The notes beneath the pieces were generated by a model. It saw only the letters and a program-made list of their open reading frames with translations. It made no database searches and was not told where the DNA came from. The position numbers and the translations under genes were made by a program. This document shows positions 1 through 6,715 of a DNA stretch of 19,473 nt, in pieces. Location: positions 1 to 19,473 of the forward strand of contig JBFLFY010000028.1 of assembly GCA_041859875.1 (NCBI GenBank), in the 5' to 3' direction. Numbering within the stretch: position 1 is the first letter of the stretch; every line of letters starts with the position of its first letter. The stretch comes from Thermocaproicibacter sp041859875 (GTDB taxonomy: Bacteria; Bacillota; Clostridia; Oscillospirales; Acutalibacteraceae).

Positions 1-1
1 G

Positions 2-928
2 ATTACTGGTGCAGCACAGATGGATGGTGCAATCCTTGTTGTATCTGCTGCCGATGGCCCGATGCCTCAGACACGTGAACACATTCTGCTTGCCCGTCAG
101 GTAGGTGTGCCGTATATTGTTGTATTCATGAACAAAGTTGACCAGGTTGACGATCCGGAACTTCTTGTCCTTGTTGAGATGGAAATCCGTGACCTCCTGA
201 CTGAGTACAGCTTCCCAGGCGACAAGACCCCGGTTATCCGTGGCTCTGCCCTGAAGGCTCTTGAATCCACATCAAAAGATCCTCAGGCTCCTGAATACAA
301 GTGCATTTGGGACTTGATGAATGCTGTCGATACTTTCATTCCGACTCCGGAACGTAAAGCAGACCTGCCGTTCCTGATGCCTGTTGAAGATGTTATGACC
401 ATCAGTGGTCGTGGCACTGTTGCAACCGGCAGAGTAGAACGCGGTATGGCTAAGGTTGGCGAGGAAGTTGAAATTGTAGGTCTTTCTCCGGAAAAGAAGA
501 AGTCTGTTATTACAGGCCTTGAAATGTTCCGCAAGACTCTTGATTTTGCTGAAGCTGGCGACAACATTGGTGTCCTTCTCCGCGGCATTCAGAGAGAAGA
601 AATTCAGCGTGGCCAGGTCCTTGCTAAACCGGGAACTGTTCATCCACACACAAAGTTTGAAGGCAAGGTATATGTCCTGACGAAAGAAGAAGGCGGTCGT
701 CATACTCCGTTCTTTAACAACTATCGTCCGCAGTTCTATTTTCGTACAACTGATGTTACCGGTGTTATTACTTTGCCGGAAGGCACAGAGATGTGCATGC
801 CTGGCGATAACATTGAAATGAATGTTGAGCTGATTACCCCAGTTGCTATGGAAGAGGGCCTTCGTTTCGCTATCCGTGAAGGCGGCCATACAGTTGGCTC
901 CGGCGTTGTTACGAAGATTTTTGAATGA
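2..928 (+). CDS. tuf: Elongation factor Tu, 3' part (5' end outside window)
   Basis: EF-Tu is the GTPase that carries aminoacyl-tRNA to the ribosomal A site. The reading frame is open from base 2, so the start lies upstream of the window. What is visible: the end of the G domain, with the NKVD guanine-specificity motif near the start (residues MNKVD, about bases 128-142) and a GSALKAL G5-type motif; then domain 2 with PFLMPVEDVMTISGRGTVATGRVERG-like sequence; then domain 3 ending in VGSGVVTKIFE before TGA. The complete visible C-terminal two thirds has no gaps or frameshifts. The IWDLMNAVDTFIPTPER stretch is typical of clostridial EF-Tu. A strong hairpin terminator follows, so tuf is the last gene of its transcript (probably fus-tuf or a solo tuf). 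Identity is essentially certain. Confidence 0.98.
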   Translation: MTGAAQMDGAILVVSAADGPMPQTREHILLARQVGVPYIVVFMNKVDQVDDPELLVLVEMEIRDLLTEYSFPGDKTPVIRGSALKALESTSKDPQAPEYKCIWDLMNAVDTFIPTPERKADLPFLMPVEDVMTISGRGTVATGRVERGMAKVGEEVEIVGLSPEKKKSVITGLEMFRKTLDFAEAGDNIGVLLRGIQREEIQRGQVLAKPGTVHPHTKFEGKVYVLTKEEGGRHTPFFNNYRPQFYFRTTDVTGVITLPEGTEMCMPGDNIEMNVELITPVAMEEGLRFAIREGGHTVGSGVVTKIFE

Positions 929-985
929 TTTTCGTTTGGCTGCCGCATTTCATTGCAATTAAGCATTGACGTTTGCAGTAAGTCG

Positions 986-1020
986 ATATCCGAAGCCATC
1001 AAATGGCTTCGGATATTTTC
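986..1020 (+). terminator. Intrinsic terminator of tuf
   Basis: A perfect 14-bp inverted repeat (arms 986-999 and 1003-1016, CCGAAGCCAT/ATGGCTTCGG at the core) with a 3-nt CAA loop is followed by a short T-rich run. It lies 57 bases after the tuf stop codon. Confidence 0.85.
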
Positions 1021-1118
1021 GTAATTTACGCAGAGCGAAATATGCTGGCTTTGGAATAACTATTATTGCAGCAAACTATATTTGTACACGAATATTATTC
1101 CATAATTGCAGAATACAC

Positions 1119-1147
1119 TTGACAGGAAGAGCAATAATTGATATAAT
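1119..1147 (+). promoter_or_regulatory. Consensus sigma-A promoter for rpsU
   Basis: TTGACA at 1119-1124 and TATAAT at 1142-1147 are separated by exactly 17 bp, a perfect match to the housekeeping promoter in both hexamers. It lies about 60 bases before the rpsU start, in the only non-coding space between the tuf terminator and rpsU. Confidence 0.9.
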
Positions 1148-1206
1148 TAATTAATGTAGCATATTTGCTCATAACCCCTGCCTTTTGGCGGATGGGAGGG
1201 AAATAA

Positions 1207-1383
1207 ATGGCTGAGATTAGAGTTAAGGAAAACGAATCTCTGGACAGCGCTCTTCGACGTTTTAAGAAGCAGTGCGCCAGAGCTGGCGTTATTGCTGAAG
1301 TCCGCAAAAGGGAAGCCTATGAGAAGCCTTCTGTAAGACGTAAGAAGAAGTCCGAAGCTGCTCGTAAGCGCAAGTACAAATAA
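1207..1383 (+). CDS. rpsU: 30S ribosomal protein S21
   Basis: The 58-residue product begins MAEIRVKENESLDSALRRFK, continues with KQCARAGVIAEVRKREAYEKPS and ends in the basic tail RRKKKSEAARKRKYK. This is the standard bacterial S21 length and sequence. S21 is a small subunit protein near the mRNA/anti-Shine-Dalgarno region of the 30S platform. The ATG at 1207 follows a GGGAGGG ribosome-binding site at about 1194-1200. The gene is monocistronic: it has its own consensus promoter upstream and a terminator 23 bases after the stop. Its highly basic composition is expected for the family. Confidence 0.97.
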   Translation: MAEIRVKENESLDSALRRFKKQCARAGVIAEVRKREAYEKPSVRRKKKSEAARKRKYK

Positions 1384-1400
1384 GCGCTAAAAATTCATCG

Positions 1401-1428
1401 AAAAAAGCGGGCTTTTGCCCGCTTTTTT
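1401..1428 (+). terminator. Intrinsic terminator of rpsU
   Basis: The stem GCGGGC (1407-1412) / GCCCGC (1417-1422) has a TTTT loop and is flanked by six A before and six T after. It is a textbook rho-independent terminator and, because of the A-tract, may act on both strands. Confidence 0.92.
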
Positions 1429-1462
1429 GGGTTCTATGAAAGCTTTTATAGGAGGTGCCGGT

Positions 1463-1963
1463 TTGACGCTATTCCTGCCTACAGTAACTTTAAATAGAGT
1501 AACCGAGCTGCAGCCGTCACTTCTGAAAAGCCTTCAGGTAAAAGCGGTTCTGCTGGATGTAGACAATACCCTTGCTTTACATGGTTCGCAGCAGCCATTT
1601 CAGGGAACAATAGAGTGGTCACATTCCCTACAGAACAAAGGATTTCGACTGATTATCCTGTCCAATAATATTCGAAGACGAGTGGAACCGTTTGCAGCAC
1701 AGTTTTCACTGCCATTTTATTCTATGGCGATGAAACCATTCCCGGCCGCTTATATCCGCGCTGCGCATAAAGCTGGCGCAAGTCACGAAAATGCAGTCGT
1801 TGTTGGAGACCAGATTTTCACGGATATTTTGGGGGCAAATCTGGCAGGGATGAAGTCTGTGCTGGTAACACCTCAAAAGACTGAAAATTCGCTTTCCTTT
1901 CGGATTAGGCGAAAGCTAGAGGAACCGATACGAAAGAAAATCAGCAGGGAAAACAAAAAGTGA
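1463..1963 (+). CDS. yqeG: YqeG family HAD-IIIA phosphatase
   Basis: The protein is a 166-residue HAD-superfamily hydrolase of the YqeG type. All four HAD motifs are visible (numbered from the TTG start): I, DVDNT at 32-36 (Asp nucleophile); II, LSNN at 66-69; III, Lys91 in MAMKPFP; IV, GDQIFTD at 115-121. The N-terminal LFLPTVTLNRVTEL matches the usual YqeG opening. I chose the TTG at 1463 because GGAGGT lies at 1451-1456 with good spacing. The in-frame ATG at 1436 has no ribosome-binding site, and a TTG at 1415 lies inside the rpsU terminator. The physiological substrate of YqeG is not established. The gene precedes aroQ by 24 bp and is probably co-transcribed with it. Confidence 0.88.
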   Translation: MTLFLPTVTLNRVTELQPSLLKSLQVKAVLLDVDNTLALHGSQQPFQGTIEWSHSLQNKGFRLIILSNNIRRRVEPFAAQFSLPFYSMAMKPFPAAYIRAAHKAGASHENAVVVGDQIFTDILGANLAGMKSVLVTPQKTENSLSFRIRRKLEEPIRKKISRENKK

Positions 1964-1987
1964 TGAATGGGTAGAGGATGATAAAAA

Positions 1988-2425
1988 ATGGCTTCCAAAA
2001 AGGTTCTGGTTTTGCTTGGCCCAAACTTAAACATGGTTGGCATTCGTGAAAAGGGTATTTACGGGGAAGAAACTGCTGAAAGCATTAACCGGCAGATAAG
2101 GGACAAAGCCAGTGAATTAGGCTTTCAATGCGACATTTTCCAATCTAACCATGAAGGCGACCTGATTGACCAAATTCATGCTGCGAGAGAGGGCTATAAC
2201 GGCGTTGTAATCAATGCAGGAGCCCTTACCCATTATAGCTATGCTCTACGAGATGCGATTGCTTCCGTGCATATCCCATTTATTGAGGTGCATATGAGCA
2301 ATATCTATGCACGCGAAGAATTTCGTCATAAAAGTGTTATTTCCGCTGTATGTGCAGGCCAAATTGCGGGTTTTGGAAAGTACAGTTATTTTCTTGCCCT
2401 TGAGGCACTTACTTCCCTTTTGTAA
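1988..2425 (+). CDS. aroQ: Type II 3-dehydroquinate dehydratase
   Basis: AroQ catalyses the third step of the shikimate pathway, anti-elimination of water from 3-dehydroquinate, as a cytosolic dodecamer. The 145-residue product has the full family signature: GPNLNMVGIRE with Arg20, catalytic Tyr25 in GIYG, Asn76 in INAGALTHYSYALRDA, catalytic His102 in EVHMSN, and the Arg109/Arg113 region. Length and order match type II enzymes; there is no relation to the type I AroD family. The start has a moderate AGAGGA ribosome-binding site. The gene sits between yqeG and efp; other shikimate genes are not in the window. Confidence 0.96.
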   Translation: MASKKVLVLLGPNLNMVGIREKGIYGEETAESINRQIRDKASELGFQCDIFQSNHEGDLIDQIHAAREGYNGVVINAGALTHYSYALRDAIASVHIPFIEVHMSNIYAREEFRHKSVISAVCAGQIAGFGKYSYFLALEALTSLL

Positions 2426-2437
2426 GGGGTAAGGCCT
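2402..2437 (+). terminator. Possible hairpin at the aroQ 3' end
   Basis: GAGGC (2402-2406) pairs with GCCTC (2433-2437), with inner CTTA/TAAG and CCC/GGG pairing. It overlaps the last aroQ codons and has no good T-run behind it, so termination here is doubtful. Confidence 0.3.
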
Positions 2438-2550
2438 CAAAATTTGGCTGTAAACAGTGAATTTATGATTTATCCCTTGAAATCCACCTGGAAATATTAT
2501 AAACTATCTTACAGAGTTTAATAGGAAAAAGTAAACGGAGGCTTAGACCA

Positions 2551-3108
2551 ATGATATCAGCAGGAGATTTTCGAAACGGTGCTACATTCGAGATGGAAGG
2601 CAGCGTTTATTCCATTATCGAGTTTCAGCACGTGAAACCGGGCAAAGGTGCAGCTTTTGTCCGTACTAAAATTAGGAATATTGTTACCGGAGCCGTTACA
2701 GAACGCACATTCAACCCGAACGATAAGTTCCCAACTGCGTTCATTGAGCGTAAAGATATGCAGTACCTTTACAATGACGGTGACCTGTATTATTTCATGG
2801 ATCCGGAGTCCTTTGAGCAGATTCCAATCAGCAAAGATATTCTTGGCGATAATTTCAAGTTTGTAAAAGAAAACATGGATTGCAAGATTCTTTCTTATAA
2901 GAGCAATGTTTTCGGTGTAGAACCGCCGAATTTCGTTGAACTTGAAATTACCAAAACAGATCCGGGTTTTAAAGGCGATACCGCAACAAACGCAACAAAA
3001 CCGGCTATAGTTGAAACAGGCGCTGAGATTAAGGTCCCGCTGTTCATCAACGAAGGTGAAAAAATCCGTATTGACACCCGTACTGGTGAATATATGGAGC
3101 GTGCGTAA
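2551..3108 (+). CDS. efp: Translation elongation factor P
   Basis: EF-P binds between the P and E sites and rescues ribosomes stalled at polyproline stretches. The 185-residue protein starts MISAGDFRNG and has the three beta-barrel layout: a KOW-like N-domain with loop VKPGKGAAFVRTKIRN, an OB middle domain (DGDLYYFMDPESFEQI), and the C-terminal OB domain ending IRIDTRTGEYMERA. Lys32 at the tip of the PGKG loop is the residue that carries the post-translational modification in the family. The PGKGAAF context is the type found in Firmicutes, where Bacillus uses 5-aminopentanol rather than beta-lysine; no modification genes are in the window. GGAGG lies 5-10 bases upstream of ATG. Confidence 0.97.
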   Translation: MISAGDFRNGATFEMEGSVYSIIEFQHVKPGKGAAFVRTKIRNIVTGAVTERTFNPNDKFPTAFIERKDMQYLYNDGDLYYFMDPESFEQIPISKDILGDNFKFVKENMDCKILSYKSNVFGVEPPNFVELEITKTDPGFKGDTATNATKPAIVETGAEIKVPLFINEGEKIRIDTRTGEYMERA

Positions 3109-3161
3109 CTGATAATACTTTTGTATCACCGGAAAGATAAATGTAAAGGGAGGCTTACCCC

Positions 3162-3608
3162 ATGAAAAACACGGAACGAGTATCCTACATTCGTGGCCTT
3201 GCAGAAGGCCTGGAACTGGACTCCAGCAAAAAAGAAGTAAAGGTTCTCAACGCAATCATTGATCTTTTGGACAGCATGGCTTCTTCTATGTCTGAAATGG
3301 AAGACAATATGGATGACATGGCTGACCAGCTGGATGCAGTTGATGAAGACCTCGGATCGCTGGAAGATGATTTCTATGACGATTCAGATGAATGTGACGA
3401 CGAAGACGATGATGAGGATTCCGACGCCTATTATGAAGTAACTTGCCCAAACTGCCACGAGACAGTCTGCCTTTCAGAAGACCTTGTAGAGGAAGGCGAA
3501 ATGGAGTGCCCGAACTGCGGTGAAACGCTTGAATTCGACCTTGATGATGACGATGATAAATGCTGCTCCGACCCGGAGTGTGAATGCCACCATAATTCGG
3601 AAGAATAA
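3162..3608 (+). CDS. Acidic zinc-ribbon protein, CD1247 N-terminal domain type
   Basis: The 148-residue protein has three parts. Residues 1-62 form a helical domain (ERVSYIRGLAEGLELD...EVKVLNAIIDLLDSM) of the type named after C. difficile CD1247. Residues 63-90 are an extremely Asp/Glu-rich linker. A C-terminal zinc ribbon follows, with CPNC at 95-98 and CPNC at 116-119, plus a Cys/His tail (CCSDPECECHH). The two CxxC pairs would bind one Zn; the tail could hold another metal. This domain family is widespread in Clostridia and its function is not established; a link to transcription or nucleic-acid binding by the ribbon is only inference. The start has GGGAGG 9 bases upstream. It follows efp by 53 bp, probably in the same transcript. 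Confidence 0.8.
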   Translation: MKNTERVSYIRGLAEGLELDSSKKEVKVLNAIIDLLDSMASSMSEMEDNMDDMADQLDAVDEDLGSLEDDFYDDSDECDDEDDDEDSDAYYEVTCPNCHETVCLSEDLVEEGEMECPNCGETLEFDLDDDDDKCCSDPECECHHNSEE

Positions 3609-3647
3609 AGCCAGCACACTGCTTACTGTAAAATTCGATATAGAGCG

Positions 3648-3689
3648 CAGGAAGGGTTCTAATATAGATGCCCTTCCTGTTTCTATTTT
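3648..3689 (+). terminator. Intrinsic terminator after the zinc-ribbon gene
   Basis: CAGGAAGGG (3648-3656) pairs with CCCTTCCTG (3671-3679) across a 14-nt loop, followed by the T-rich tail TTTCTATTTTAT. Confidence 0.8.
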
Positions 3690-3720
3690 ATAAGGCCTTT
3701 CAGAATTAGGGCAAAAGATG

Positions 3721-3750
3721 GAGCGCAAGTAAAACATCATACTTGCGCTC
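3721..3750. terminator. Hairpin between convergent genes
   Basis: A perfect 11-bp inverted repeat, GAGCGCAAGTA (3721-3731) / TACTTGCGCTC (3740-3750), has an 8-nt loop. On the minus strand the stem is followed by CATCTTTTG. It lies 19 bases beyond the stop of the minus-strand gene and probably ends that transcript; the T-run is short on both sides. Confidence 0.6.
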
Positions 3751-3768
3751 CGCTATATTTTGGATATT

Positions 3769-4164
3769 TTAGCCCGTGTAGGCGTCGTAAGCCTTCTGGC
3801 TGGCGCCTTTGGCAACAATTCGCACTGAGACCTTGCCGGGCAGGCAAACTGCACTTTGTCCTGGCTTCGTAAGTTTCCCTGTGCGAATGCAAATCTTATC
3901 TGGGCAGTCTGACTGGTAAAAGGAGATAGCTCCCGGTTCTACTTTCAACTTTACATTCATTTTGCCGCCAATATTGATAATTTCTTCTTTCTGCTGTTTG
4001 CCAAGGTCAATGTGGCAGACTTCCTGCCCATCCCTTTCAACGACGGCAATCCCAACTGTAGAAGGTTGCTGGCAATACCAAAGCAGGATAAGTCCGGCTA
4101 TTATAAGGCAGGGAAGAATCAGGATGAGGTCTTTCCTGCGAAAAATTTTGTTTTCCATTTTCAT
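3769..4164 (-). CDS. NusG domain II-containing membrane-anchored protein
   Basis: The 131-residue protein has one N-terminal membrane helix (about residues 12-30) and an extracytoplasmic domain of the NusG-domain-II family. The family hallmark is visible: SDCPDKICIRTGKLTKPGQSAVCLPGKVSVRIV, with conserved Cys87, Cys92 and Cys107. Despite the name, it lacks the NGN and KOW domains of the transcription factor NusG. These proteins usually sit next to ApbE, Rnf or related membrane redox genes in Clostridia, and here it follows apbE by 5 bp, so one transcript is likely. The role is unknown; partnership with the flavinylation enzyme is inferred from context. ATG at 4164 (minus) or the second ATG two codons later could be the start. 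Confidence 0.8.
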   Translation of the reverse strand: MKMENKIFRRKDLILILPCLIIAGLILLWYCQQPSTVGIAVVERDGQEVCHIDLGKQQKEEIINIGGKMNVKLKVEPGAISFYQSDCPDKICIRTGKLTKPGQSAVCLPGKVSVRIVAKGASQKAYDAYTG

Positions 4165-4169
4165 GCGGT

Positions 4170-5222
4170 TCAGCCCTTTTGAATGAATTTGCTGTTTGTA
4201 ATATTAAATTTGCTTTTCAGGCCATCCGAAACATATACATTGTTCTTGCTGTCGATAAAAATTGCTTCCGCGTTGTAAGCTTTTAATAGTGAAGCACTCT
4301 TTTCACGCCCAAGCAAAAAACAGGCGGTAGAAAGCGCATCGCTGACGGCTCCGTTGTTTACGACAACTGTTACGGAGATAAGGCCATTGTTTTCTGGGTA
4401 GCCAGTTTTGGCATTTAGCAGGTGATGGTATAGGATACCATTCTGTTTAAAACACTTTTCATAGGTCCCGGATGTTGAAACATAGCCGGAAGTAAGACTG
4501 ATTTCACCCATCTCAGCAGCGTTAGAATCCGTTGTCGTTGGGTCGCGGATAGCAATGCTCCACGGAGATCCGTCTGCTTTGTGCCCTAATACCCCGATGC
4601 TGCCGCCGGCGGCGACAATCCCACAGTCAGCGCCGGCAGAACGGTAAGCTGCTATTGCGTCGTCACACGCTGCGCCTTTGCCGACTGCTCCGAGGTCAAT
4701 TCCCATTAAATGATTTCTAAGGCTTGCTGTATTGTTTTCAGTATTGACACGCAAGTCCTTGTAATTGATGTCTTTGAGAAATTTTTGAATATCTGCTTTT
4801 GCAGGAACGTGCTGATTGCTGCCCCCAAAGTCCCACATAGAAGAAATAGGGAGTACTGTCGGGTCAAACACTCCGCCTGATTTTTGGGCTACATCAAGGC
4901 TCATATTCAGCATTTTAGCGGTTTCGGGCTGAATCGAAATCCAATCGGTCCCTGCGGCCTTGTTCAGGCGGTTAATATCGGAACCATCAATTCGCCAGGA
5001 AATTTCATTTTCAAGTTCATTAATTCTCTTTGCCGCAGCGGCCGCAGCCGGTTTAGCATTTTTACCATAAACAGTTTGCTGTATGTAGGTACCCATTGCA
5101 TAATTTGTGCACTGGTAGCTCTCTGCGCGTTGACCGTATCGGTGCCAAAGAAAAATAACGACGACAGCAAGGATGAAAAGAACAGCTAGCAGGGTAACAA
5201 TCAGTTTTCTATGTTTTTTCAT
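4170..5222 (-). CDS. apbE: FAD:protein FMN transferase, membrane-anchored ApbE
   Basis: ApbE covalently attaches FMN from FAD to a Thr in extracytoplasmic flavoproteins such as Rnf/Nqr subunits. The 350-residue protein has an N-terminal membrane anchor (about residues 7-26), then the ApbE fold: NYAMGTYIQQTVYG (40-53), a VFDPTVLPISSMWDFG motif (118-133), DLGAVGKG (176-183), VAAGGSIGVLG (203-213), TSGTYEK (250-256) and the Mg-binding SDALSTA segment (Asp295, Thr299). Cys28 and Cys38 are not in a lipobox, so it looks like a signal anchor rather than a lipoprotein. AGGAG precedes the ATG on the minus strand. No Rnf, Nqr or FMN-binding substrate is in the window. Identity is secure; the target is unknown. 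Confidence 0.95.
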   Translation of the reverse strand: MKKHRKLIVTLLAVLFILAVVVIFLWHRYGQRAESYQCTNYAMGTYIQQTVYGKNAKPAAAAAAKRINELENEISWRIDGSDINRLNKAAGTDWISIQPETAKMLNMSLDVAQKSGGVFDPTVLPISSMWDFGGSNQHVPAKADIQKFLKDINYKDLRVNTENNTASLRNHLMGIDLGAVGKGAACDDAIAAYRSAGADCGIVAAGGSIGVLGHKADGSPWSIAIRDPTTTDSNAAEMGEISLTSGYVSTSGTYEKCFKQNGILYHHLLNAKTGYPENNGLISVTVVVNNGAVSDALSTACFLLGREKSASLLKAYNAEAIFIDSKNNVYVSDGLKSKFNITNSKFIQKG

Positions 5223-5274
5223 TTTATTCTCCTACAGTTTTACATACTTTTAGAATGAATTCAGCGTATGACAA

Positions 5275-5303
5275 ATTATATCACGAATCAGCCAAAAGTC
5301 CAA
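5275..5303 (-). promoter_or_regulatory. Promoter for the apbE operon
   Basis: On the minus strand TATAAT (5280-5275) is preceded by TG plus one base (extended -10). TTGGAC (5303-5298) lies 17 bp upstream as a weak -35. It is about 50 bases before the apbE ATG. Confidence 0.7.
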
Positions 5304-5333
5304 CAGACAGCCTGCAGAGCAAATACCCTGCAC

Positions 5334-5362
5334 TTGCGGAAAAAGCAGAATCGTAGTATACT
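5334..5362 (+). promoter_or_regulatory. Promoter for the YbaK/EbsC gene and trmB
   Basis: TTGCGG at 5334-5339 and TATACT at 5357-5362 are separated by 17 bp and lie 36 bases before the start chosen for the plus-strand gene. It is divergent to the apbE promoter. Confidence 0.65.
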
Positions 5363-5397
5363 AAAAAAAATTTAAAGGGATGAAAGAGAGTGGACGT

Positions 5398-5874
5398 ATG
5401 TCTATTCAGAAAGTAAAGGAGTACCTAAAGCAATTTTGTCTGGAAAGCAGGGTAATGGAATTTTCTGTTTCCAGCGCAACGGTAGACCTGGCAGCAAAGG
5501 CGTTGGGCACAGAGCCGGGCTGCATTGCAAAGTCAATTTCTTTCCACGGCAATCCGGATGGATGCCTGCTTATTGTAACCGCAGGGGATGCCAAGATTGA
5601 TAACTCCAAATTCAAAACGGAGTTCGGCTGTAAAGCAAAAATGCTTAAAGGCGATGAAGTCGAAGAGATGACCGGCTACCAAATTGGTGGTGTCTGCCCA
5701 TTTGACAATCCACCGGAAACAAGTGTTTACTGTGATGTTTCCCTCAAACGGTTTGAGAAAGTTTATCCGGCCGCAGGGACGGACAGCTCTTGTGTTGAAC
5801 TGTCCTGCGACGAATTATTTCAGACGTCTCGCAGTATAAAATGGGTGGATGTCTGCAAGATGAAAGAGGTTTAG
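5398..5874 (+). CDS. YbaK/EbsC family aminoacyl-tRNA deacylase
   Basis: The 158-residue protein is a stand-alone YbaK/EbsC (INS-like) domain, related to the editing domain of prolyl-tRNA synthetase; family members hydrolyse mischarged Cys- or Ala-tRNAs. The visible signature includes MSIQKVKEYLKQFCLESRV at the start, the conserved Lys45 in CIAKSISF, IDNSKFKTEFG (67-77), the GGVCPF motif (97-102) and YPAAGTDSSCVEL (123-134). I prefer the ATG at 5398 over the ATG at 5380, because the family starts here and the AAAGGG before 5380 abuts that ATG too closely. Substrate specificity cannot be read from sequence. The trmB start follows 8 bp after the stop. Confidence 0.88.
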   Translation: MSIQKVKEYLKQFCLESRVMEFSVSSATVDLAAKALGTEPGCIAKSISFHGNPDGCLLIVTAGDAKIDNSKFKTEFGCKAKMLKGDEVEEMTGYQIGGVCPFDNPPETSVYCDVSLKRFEKVYPAAGTDSSCVELSCDELFQTSRSIKWVDVCKMKEV

Positions 5875-5882
5875 CCGAAAAG

Positions 5883-6560
5883 ATGAGAATGCGATACAAG
5901 CCATGGGCAACAGCAGAATTGAATGTTTGCCCATTTTTTTATCGAAATCCGGAACAGTACCGAGGACGGTGGCACAGCCTTTTTCTACGGCAGCAGCCAG
6001 TAGAAATGGAACTTGGATGCGGAAAGGGTCTTTTTTTAGCCGGTGCAGCGCCTGCAAATCCAAATATCAACTATATTGGGATTGACTTGAAAGATACTGT
6101 CCTTGGGCCGGCAAAGAGAAATATAGAAAAAGCGTTTGAAGGAGCCGGGCATGAACCGGATAACGTGATTTTAACAGCAATGAATATTGAGCGGATTGCG
6201 GATGCAATGGGGCCGGAAGATTCCGTACGGCGCATCGATATTAATTTCTGTAACCCGTGGCCAAAGCCGCGCCACCACAAAAGGCGCCTGACTTACCCAA
6301 GACTTTTGGAAAGTTATAAAAAGATATTGGAGCCGGAAGGCGAAATTTTTTTCAAAACAGACGACGACGCCCTTTTTGCAGATACGCTTGGTTACCTTGC
6401 AGAAAGTGGCTTTCAGGTGACAGATAAAACGTACGATCTTCACGGTGATGATTGGCCGGGAAACATCTTAACGGAACATGAGATTATGTTTCTCGAAAAA
6501 GGGATCAAAATCAAGGCCCTAAAAGCATGCTGTAAAAAAAGGCAAAATGCTGAGGATTGA
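5883..6560 (+). CDS. trmB: tRNA (guanine-N7)-methyltransferase
   Basis: TrmB makes m7G46 in tRNA variable loops using SAM. The ATG at 5883 gives MRMRYKPWA, the usual TrmB start; a longer in-frame start would run into the preceding gene. The 225-residue product has the SAM motif ELGCGKG (43-49), an acidic ribose-binding IDLK (67-70), and the NPWPKPRHHKRRL signature (124-135) followed by TYPRLL. In E. coli and Bacillus the first position of that signature is Asp (PDPW or SDPW); here it is Asn124. The same Asn may occur in related Clostridia, so this may be lineage-normal. The C-terminus has the TEHE motif (ILTEHEIMF). The stop codon overlaps the -35 of the next promoter. Confidence 0.94.
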   Translation: MRMRYKPWATAELNVCPFFYRNPEQYRGRWHSLFLRQQPVEMELGCGKGLFLAGAAPANPNINYIGIDLKDTVLGPAKRNIEKAFEGAGHEPDNVILTAMNIERIADAMGPEDSVRRIDINFCNPWPKPRHHKRRLTYPRLLESYKKILEPEGEIFFKTDDDALFADTLGYLAESGFQVTDKTYDLHGDDWPGNILTEHEIMFLEKGIKIKALKACCKKRQNAED

Positions 6561-6585
6561 CGAAGGCCGTTTCATAAGATATAAT
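6557..6585 (+). promoter_or_regulatory. Promoter for the fluoride riboswitch-crcB transcript
   Basis: TTGACG (6557-6562) and TATAAT (6580-6585) have 17-bp spacing. The -35 overlaps the trmB stop codon. The predicted start near 6592 puts the riboswitch at the very 5' end of the RNA. Confidence 0.85.
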
Positions 6586-6602
6586 AACAAGAGTAAAAAC
6601 CC

Positions 6603-6656
6603 GAGGAATGAAGTTCTCCTCAGCATTTTGCTGAACTGCTTTAGGCTGATGACTTC
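6603..6656 (+). promoter_or_regulatory. Fluoride riboswitch aptamer (crcB motif)
   Basis: The sequence fits the crcB-motif consensus part by part. Stem P2 is GAGGA (6603-6607) / TCCTC (6617-6621), enclosing ATGAAGTTC. The long-range P1 is GAAGT (6610-6614) with ACTTC (6652-6656). The conserved AACTG precedes P3, GCT (6638-6640) / GGC (6644-6646), followed by the conserved TGATG (6647-6651). An extra short hairpin AGCATTTTGCT (6622-6632) sits between P2 and P3. Its position directly before two crcB fluoride channel genes is the known setting. The class senses fluoride through a Mg-coordinated pocket; fluoride turns the downstream genes on. Confidence 0.92.
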
Positions 6657-6693
6657 TGTTTTGCGCAGAAGCTGTCGGCCTTTTATATTTTTG
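6643..6693 (+). terminator. Riboswitch expression platform: intrinsic terminator overlapping the aptamer
   Basis: CTTCTG (6653-6658) pairs with CAGAAG (6666-6671). An outer AGGC (6643-6646) / GCCT (6678-6681) pairing extends it, followed by the T-rich TTTTATATTTTT. The left arm uses the bases that form aptamer P3 and P1, so aptamer and terminator are mutually exclusive. That predicts termination without fluoride and read-through with it. Confidence 0.82.
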
Positions 6694-6715
6694 TCTGATT
6701 TTGGAGGAAGTAATG

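Noticed and set aside
272..889. Long open frame of 205 codons opposite tuf
   Set aside because: It is antisense to a highly conserved gene, has no ribosome-binding site, and encodes no recognisable motif. It arises from the biased codon use of tuf.
1053..1101. Inverted repeat GGAATAA/TTATTCC in the tuf-rpsU gap
   Set aside because: It has only 7 bp with a 35-nt loop in AT-rich DNA; chance is likely and no known element fits.
1415..1462. N-terminal extension of YqeG to TTG 1415 or ATG 1436
   Set aside because: TTG 1415 lies within the rpsU terminator, ATG 1436 lacks a ribosome-binding site, and the family starts near LFLPT.
2557..3129. 190-codon open frame opposite efp
   Set aside because: It is a shadow of the efp codon pattern and has no recognisable domain. 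The plus strand is clearly EF-P.
5107..5204. Lipoprotein signal in ApbE
   Set aside because: No lipobox Cys follows the hydrophobic segment; the nearby Cys residues lack the L-A/S-G/A-C context.
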